Of a stretch of 18,999 nt of DNA, positions 15,075-18,999 are shown piece after piece. The notes beneath the pieces were generated by a model that made no database searches, was not told the DNA's origin, and saw nothing but the letters and a program-made list of their open reading frames with translations. This DNA is from Thiomargarita sp. Lineage in GTDB: Bacteria > Pseudomonadota > Gammaproteobacteria > Beggiatoales > Beggiatoaceae. A program made the position numbers and the translations under genes. How positions within the stretch are numbered: the stretch's first letter is position 1; each line of letters begins with the position of its first letter. The stretch covers positions 1 through 18,999 of the forward strand of contig DYNO01000045.1 of NCBI GenBank assembly GCA_020721025.1, given 5' to 3'.

Positions 15075-17369
15075 ATGAAATTCTTAATTTTTTATATATT
15101 TACTTACATGATATGTCAAACCGCCTTGGCGGAAGTGATACTGGATGGCAGTTTGGGCAAAAGTGGGAGCTTGACCGGTCCGAATTATGCCATTGATGCA
15201 ACGTTGGGAACGCAAGCAGGAGGGAATTTATTCCATAGTTTCCAAAATTTTAATCTCTCCAGCGACGAAACTGCCACTTTTTCGGGAGATGCTCACATTC
15301 TCAATGTGATCGGACGCGTGACCGGCGGAAATCCTTCTCATATCGACGGTACGTTGCGCAGCACAATTCCCAATGCAGACCTATACTTACTGAATCCCGC
15401 GGGAGTATTGTTTGGGGCGACGGCTAAATTAGATGTCTTGGGTTCATTCCATGCCAGCACTGCGGATGTTTTACACCTGAGCGACGGGGGAAAACTTTAC
15501 ACCCACCTTGCGCAAGACAGCGTATTAACCAGCGCGCCGCCCTCTGCCTTTGGTTTTCTTAACAATTCTAATTCCGAACTGCGATTAGATGGGGCGCAAT
15601 TGAAAGTATCCGCTGGCAAAGATATTTCGCTGACTGCGGGAAAACTCACACTGCAAGCCAATGTGGCTGCCAAACAAGTCGCGGCATTAGATACGGTGGG
15701 GGGAAACATTCATTTAGCCAGCGTTGCTCAAGGAGAAATAAAACTCGGCAAGGGTTTTGAATTCTCTGGGCAGGGCGGGGAATTGACCATGCGTAGTTCC
15801 CGGCTGAACAATACTGGAGATAAATCTGGAAATGTTTACATCCGCGCCGGACGTTTTGTACTGGATAACAGCGCAATTACCACCCTCACCGCGTCGCAAG
15901 ATGGCGGAAGTTTAGATATTCAAGGTAATGTGGTTGAAATTACTGGCGGTTCGCGAATCAGTAGCAGCAGTTTAAAAAGTGGTCGCAGTGGCGATATTAG
16001 CATTCAAGCAACAGAATCAATCACTTTGAGTGGTCAAGACAGTCAAGGGGCAGGAGTCGCCATCAGTGCCAATGCACGCGGTACCGATGCTCAAGCTGGA
16101 AATGCTGGAAATATTACGTTTAAAACTGCGAAGTTAGCATTACGTGATGGGGCAAAATTGGGTTCATCTTCTTACGGTGCCGGAAATGGCGGAACGATTT
16201 TACTGGATGCGACAGAGCGTGTGACTTTAGACGGGGAAGATAACCAGACCACGAGCAGTATTTATCTCGTTGCAACGGGCAGCGGGCAGGGCGGAACGCT
16301 TCAAATCAAAACCGAGCAACTCCAATTACTTCATGGTGCCAGTATCGCTGCGGATACCAAGGGTTCTGGCAACAGTGGCAACGTTTTGATTCAAGCCAAA
16401 AATATACAACTGAGCGGCACTGGAAAAGGTCGCGGCAGTAATATCCTCACCAACACTCAAGGCACAGCGGAAAATGCGGGGGCAGGTGGCACGATAGAAA
16501 TTCATACGCAACAATTGGAAATTCGAGACGGCGGACAAATTAGCTCTTCCACAATAGGCGTTGGCGCAGGCGGCAAGATCACGGTGGCAGCGACTGAAAA
16601 ATTGACATTGAGCGGTAAATTGGATAAATATTCATCGGGAATTTATAGCATTGCGCGCGGGGTGGGAAACGCCGGATTGATTGTTTTAAATGCCGGCGAA
16701 TTGACGGTGCAAGAGGAAGCACAAATCAACGCGGGAACTTATGGGCAGGGTTTAGGCGGAAATATTTTATTGCAAGCGCAACGGCTATCACTGTCTCAGC
16801 AGGGCAAAATTACCGCGCTTAGTCAAGGAATGGGCAACGCGGGCAATATTGCATTACAACTGGCAGATCGGTTAGACATGGCAAACGCTACCATAGAAAC
16901 CAAGACCAATCAGGCAGATGGCGGCAATATTTTCGTGTCCTCGCCGAAATACCTGTATCTGCGAAATAGCGGTATCACCACCAGCGTTGAAGCACAAAAT
17001 GGCGACGGCGGCAACATTACCTTACAACCTAATTTTGTCGTGTTGGATACTTCACCGATTATTGCGCGGGCAATTGGGGGAAATGGCGGCAACATTAATA
17101 TCACGACGAAGGGAATTTATCGGTTTTCTCTCGCGAATCAAAGCCCTATCGACGCATCATCAAAGTATGGTTTGGACGGTGTGGTGACGGTGGCATCGCC
17201 TGACGGAGAAACTGATGAAGGTTTATTGGTATTGCCGACCAATTTTGACAGTGCGCAGGCATTGCTGAAAAATTTGTGCACGTTGGAACATTTTGAAAAT
17301 CTGAGCACTTTCATCGTCAAACCGGCAAGTTATCCGCGTTCGCCTGAAGATTATCGCCCCAGCTTATGA
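15075..17369 (+). CDS. Two-partner-secretion exoprotein with filamentous haemagglutinin N-terminal domain
   Basis: A 764-residue exported beta-helix protein. A signal peptide (MKFLIFYIFTYMICQTALA, cleavage before Glu20) is followed by the TPS/haemagglutination activity domain: GNLFHSFQNFNLSSDETATF at residues 50-69, ILNVIGRVTGGNPSHIDGTL, and LYLLNPAGVLFGA with the NPxG motif at 107-110. Residues from about 170 to 700 are degenerate repeats of 60-80 residues rich in Gly, Asn, Thr and Gln (GNAGNITFKTAKLALRDGA, GNSGNVLIQAKNIQLSGTG and similar), typical of a right-handed beta helix. The C-terminus (about 715-764) contains the only mature cysteine, Cys735, and the SYPRSPEDYRP tail common to cyanobacterial/Beggiatoa homologs. 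I start at 15075 because GGGAGA precedes it. No TpsB/ShlB transporter gene is adjacent, so the partner must be elsewhere. Adhesion or surface display is a family inference. Confidence 0.9.
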   Translation: MKFLIFYIFTYMICQTALAEVILDGSLGKSGSLTGPNYAIDATLGTQAGGNLFHSFQNFNLSSDETATFSGDAHILNVIGRVTGGNPSHIDGTLRSTIPNADLYLLNPAGVLFGATAKLDVLGSFHASTADVLHLSDGGKLYTHLAQDSVLTSAPPSAFGFLNNSNSELRLDGAQLKVSAGKDISLTAGKLTLQANVAAKQVAALDTVGGNIHLASVAQGEIKLGKGFEFSGQGGELTMRSSRLNNTGDKSGNVYIRAGRFVLDNSAITTLTASQDGGSLDIQGNVVEITGGSRISSSSLKSGRSGDISIQATESITLSGQDSQGAGVAISANARGTDAQAGNAGNITFKTAKLALRDGAKLGSSSYGAGNGGTILLDATERVTLDGEDNQTTSSIYLVATGSGQGGTLQIKTEQLQLLHGASIAADTKGSGNSGNVLIQAKNIQLSGTGKGRGSNILTNTQGTAENAGAGGTIEIHTQQLEIRDGGQISSSTIGVGAGGKITVAATEKLTLSGKLDKYSSGIYSIARGVGNAGLIVLNAGELTVQEEAQINAGTYGQGLGGNILLQAQRLSLSQQGKITALSQGMGNAGNIALQLADRLDMANATIETKTNQADGGNIFVSSPKYLYLRNSGITTSVEAQNGDGGNITLQPNFVVLDTSPIIARAIGGNGGNINITTKGIYRFSLANQSPIDASSKYGLDGVVTVASPDGETDEGLLVLPTNFDSAQALLKNLCTLEHFENLSTFIVKPASYPRSPEDYRPSL

Positions 17370-17401
17370 ATAAATTGAGTTGATTATTCCTAATCAGGTT
17401 T

Positions 17402-17488
17402 GGAGTGATGCAGTTCAAATTTCATTTTCAATGGATTCAAAAATTTAGCGTTTTAATCAATTGAATCTCGATGCAACGGCATCACTCC
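17402..17488. terminator. Nested inverted repeat between convergent exoprotein and nifM genes
   Basis: GGAGTGATGC (17402-17411) is exactly complementary to GCATCACTCC (17479-17488). Inside, GATTCAA (17434-17440) pairs with TTGAATC (17461-17467). On the plus strand a T-run begins at 17495, six bases after the outer stem. The position between two converging genes suggests a terminator, though the loop is large for a standard one. Confidence 0.45.
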
Positions 17489-17500
17489 GCCACTGTTTTT

Positions 17501-18337
17501 TTAACGCAACTGTGCCAGCCAATTTCGTTGATACAACATCCGTTGACGTTTTTGCAAAAGTTCTAAAATCTTGGGATAGGCAGCTTCTAGCGGAATATGG
17601 GTAGGAAAATGAATTTTTTCGCATAACAATAAATGAAAACCCAATTCAGATTCAACCAATTGGCTGATTTGTGCCTCTTGCATCATAAACAAAACTTGAT
17701 CTAATTCAGCATACAACTGTCCACGCTGCACCCGCCCCAACAAGCCACCCTGTAACGCAGTCGCACATTCGGAATGACGTTGCGCTAATTCTGAAAACAA
17801 CTCCGGTTGACGTTTTAAGCGATCTGACAGGTGTAAAATCCGCTCCCGCGCGGCATCTCGGCGATTTTCTTCATAATCATCATTGATGGTGATCAAGATA
17901 TGTCGAACTGTACGTGTTTCTGGCAGATGAAATTTCTCCTCATGGGTATGATAGTAATTTTCCACTGCCCCTTCCGCAATCGCCCCCGCACGAGCAGCAA
18001 CTCGCTCCAAAATTGCCGTCACTGTGAGTTCCCGATACAACGCGGCTTGAAAGCCTTCTATATCTAACTGATTTCTCGCCAAATCACGGATAAATTCCTC
18101 CTCGTCATCATAACGCGCCTGAATTTCGGCAAGCGCAGCCTGCAATTGTGGTGCAGGAACAATCATTTCCGTCGCTTCTTGAGAAGCCAAAATTTTGGTT
18201 TCTAACGCAAACTGATGATGGGCTTGATGTTGCACTTGTTTGAGTTGTTCGGCTGACAAGTCCATTGGGGTTTTTTGATGAGTATTCAATGCGATACGCA
18301 AAATCAAGTAGTTTAGAAAATGCTGGGAGGATTTCAT
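17501..18337 (-). CDS. nifM: Nitrogen fixation protein NifM (parvulin-type peptidyl-prolyl isomerase)
   Basis: A 278-residue NifM, which assists folding and activation of the nitrogenase iron protein NifH. The helical N-terminal part (residues 1-140) includes the family's YYLL-like start (HFLNYLILRIAL), IVPAPQLQAALAEIQARY and the VENYYHTHEEKF linker. The parvulin domain at about 143-242 has VRHILITINDDYEENRRDAA, LAQRHSECATALQGGLLG and GQLYAELDQVLF, which match Azotobacter NifM nearly block for block; then comes QRMLYQRNWL at the C-terminus. It starts 18 bases after the nifZ stop on the same strand, the nifZ-nifM order known from Azotobacter. The ribosome binding site is weak, so translation may depend on read-through from nifZ. 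It indicates a nitrogen fixer; nifHDK are outside the window. Confidence 0.92.
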   Translation of the reverse strand: MKSSQHFLNYLILRIALNTHQKTPMDLSAEQLKQVQHQAHHQFALETKILASQEATEMIVPAPQLQAALAEIQARYDDEEEFIRDLARNQLDIEGFQAALYRELTVTAILERVAARAGAIAEGAVENYYHTHEEKFHLPETRTVRHILITINDDYEENRRDAARERILHLSDRLKRQPELFSELAQRHSECATALQGGLLGRVQRGQLYAELDQVLFMMQEAQISQLVESELGFHLLLCEKIHFPTHIPLEAAYPKILELLQKRQRMLYQRNWLAQLR

Positions 18338-18355
18338 GACAATACACCAGTTAAA

Positions 18356-18815
18356 TTAGAGAGTTGTGTTATCTTGCAATGCTTCCAGCGCAGTTTCAGG
18401 CACTTGCAACGTTTTGTCAACGTCATGAAAATATACATGATACGCGACGCCTCCGGGTGCATCCCGCAAAACTTTCTGCACTTGCCCCACGGTATCTTGT
18501 GGCACAATGACTTTGCCATTGATTCCTAACGCTATTTTTGTTTTTACCTGCTCACGAAACTCAAAACGGCTTGGAATCCACTCCTCAGTAATAGGAATCA
18601 ATTCTTCTTCACGACATCCCACCAACAAACCTGCTTCTATAAAATCAACGGAGTAGATAATTTGGTCTTGTAAAAAAGTTCCAATATTTTTGGCATAACC
18701 GACACTGCCGCGACGCACCAAATAAATCGCCCGTGCGTTTGCCGGGGAAAGTGCCGTCATTGGTTAAGTTGCGAATTACTCTAACTTCATCGCCATAATC
18801 GAATCGTGGGTTCAT
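18356..18815 (-). pseudogene. nifZ: nifZ with a single-base frameshift
   Basis: NifZ, a small protein needed for maturing the P-clusters of nitrogenase MoFe protein. Its beginning and remainder lie in two frames. From ATG 18815, frame one reads MNPRFDYGDEVRVIRNLTND then GTFPGKRTG, the NifZ N-terminus, and then turns to nonsense (DLFGASRQC). In the next frame from 18727, IYLVRRGSVGYAKNIGTFLQ continues NifZ, with VGCREEELIPITEEWIP and VGQVQKVLRDAPGGVAYHVY to the stop. Removing one base near 18728 joins them as TG-IYLVRRG, giving about 152 residues, close to the family length. An in-frame ATG at 18760 would make only the C-terminal 134 codons. The first frame is also open upstream to an ATG at 18923, with 36 codons unlike NifZ. 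It may be a real mutation, a sequencing error at GGGCG, or (least likely) programmed frameshifting. Confidence 0.85.
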
Positions 18816-18999
18816 GGGAAAAAATGCTGTAAGTGGATGAAAAAAGTCAAGTTGCGAGAACTGTCTGATTAGGTAGTCTATTTGGACATAGGCGGTTTGA
18901 CACGACCTTGATAATTCTAGCATATTTATCTCATCTTTGATACTGCGATTGATCCAAAAAATTAATATTCTGATCCATTTTTCGATATTTGAACAAAAT

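Noticed and set aside
18816..18923. A 36-codon extension or separate small gene before nifZ
   Set aside because: The frame is open from 18923 but the residues do not resemble NifZ or any family I know; the normal NifZ start fits 18815.
18824..18999. Search for a sigma-54 (-24/-12) promoter and NifA site upstream of nifZ
   Set aside because: I found no GG-N10-GC with a matching context on the minus strand; the promoter is probably further upstream, beyond the window.

Overview
The window looks like chromosomal DNA of a sulfur-oxidising, nitrogen-fixing gammaproteobacterium, most plausibly a relative of the Beggiatoa/Thiothrix group. This rests on gene content: a DsrC/TusE-family protein, nifZ-nifM, an acetate permease, type II secretion genes, a cyanobacteria/Beggiatoa-style haemagglutinin exoprotein, and moderately AT-rich DNA. 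No database search was possible, so the taxonomy is inference. I see no tRNA, rRNA, CRISPR array, integrase or transposase.

Layout. At 1-1479 a recognisable promoter drives a two-gene unit of complex I/group 4 hydrogenase-like subunits (20 kDa NuoB-like and 30 kDa NuoC-like). At 1638-4538 a PilZ protein, gspJ (-), a lytic transglycosylase, queF and gspM (-) are interleaved on both strands. At 4654-5552 a 60-codon ORF with a very strong ribosome binding site precedes a MYXAN/Cmx6-type Cas6 RNase gene, with no array or other cas gene near. At 5870-7863 lies a DUF485-actP acetate uptake operon (-). A long AT-rich spacer then leads to a cysteine-free DsrC-like protein (+) and ispE (+), separated by a long inverted repeat. 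A REP-like double hairpin lies between ispE and gshB (-). Next are tex (-), a UDP-sugar (glucuronate-type) epimerase (+), a two-partner-secretion haemagglutinin-like exoprotein (+) and, at the right edge, nifZ-nifM (-), where nifZ is split by a single-base frameshift.

How the genes fit together. Most are housekeeping functions: isoprenoid precursors (ispE), glutathione (gshB), queuosine (queF), wall remodelling, transcription accessory factor (tex). They are mixed with lifestyle genes: acetate uptake, nitrogenase maturation, secretion/surface adhesion, c-di-GMP sensing and CRISPR RNA processing. The points most worth following up are the orphan NuoB/NuoC-like pair with a hydrogenase-type CxxC ligand motif, the solitary Cas6 with its uncharacterised small upstream partner, the DsrC-like protein that has lost every cysteine, and the frameshifted nifZ.
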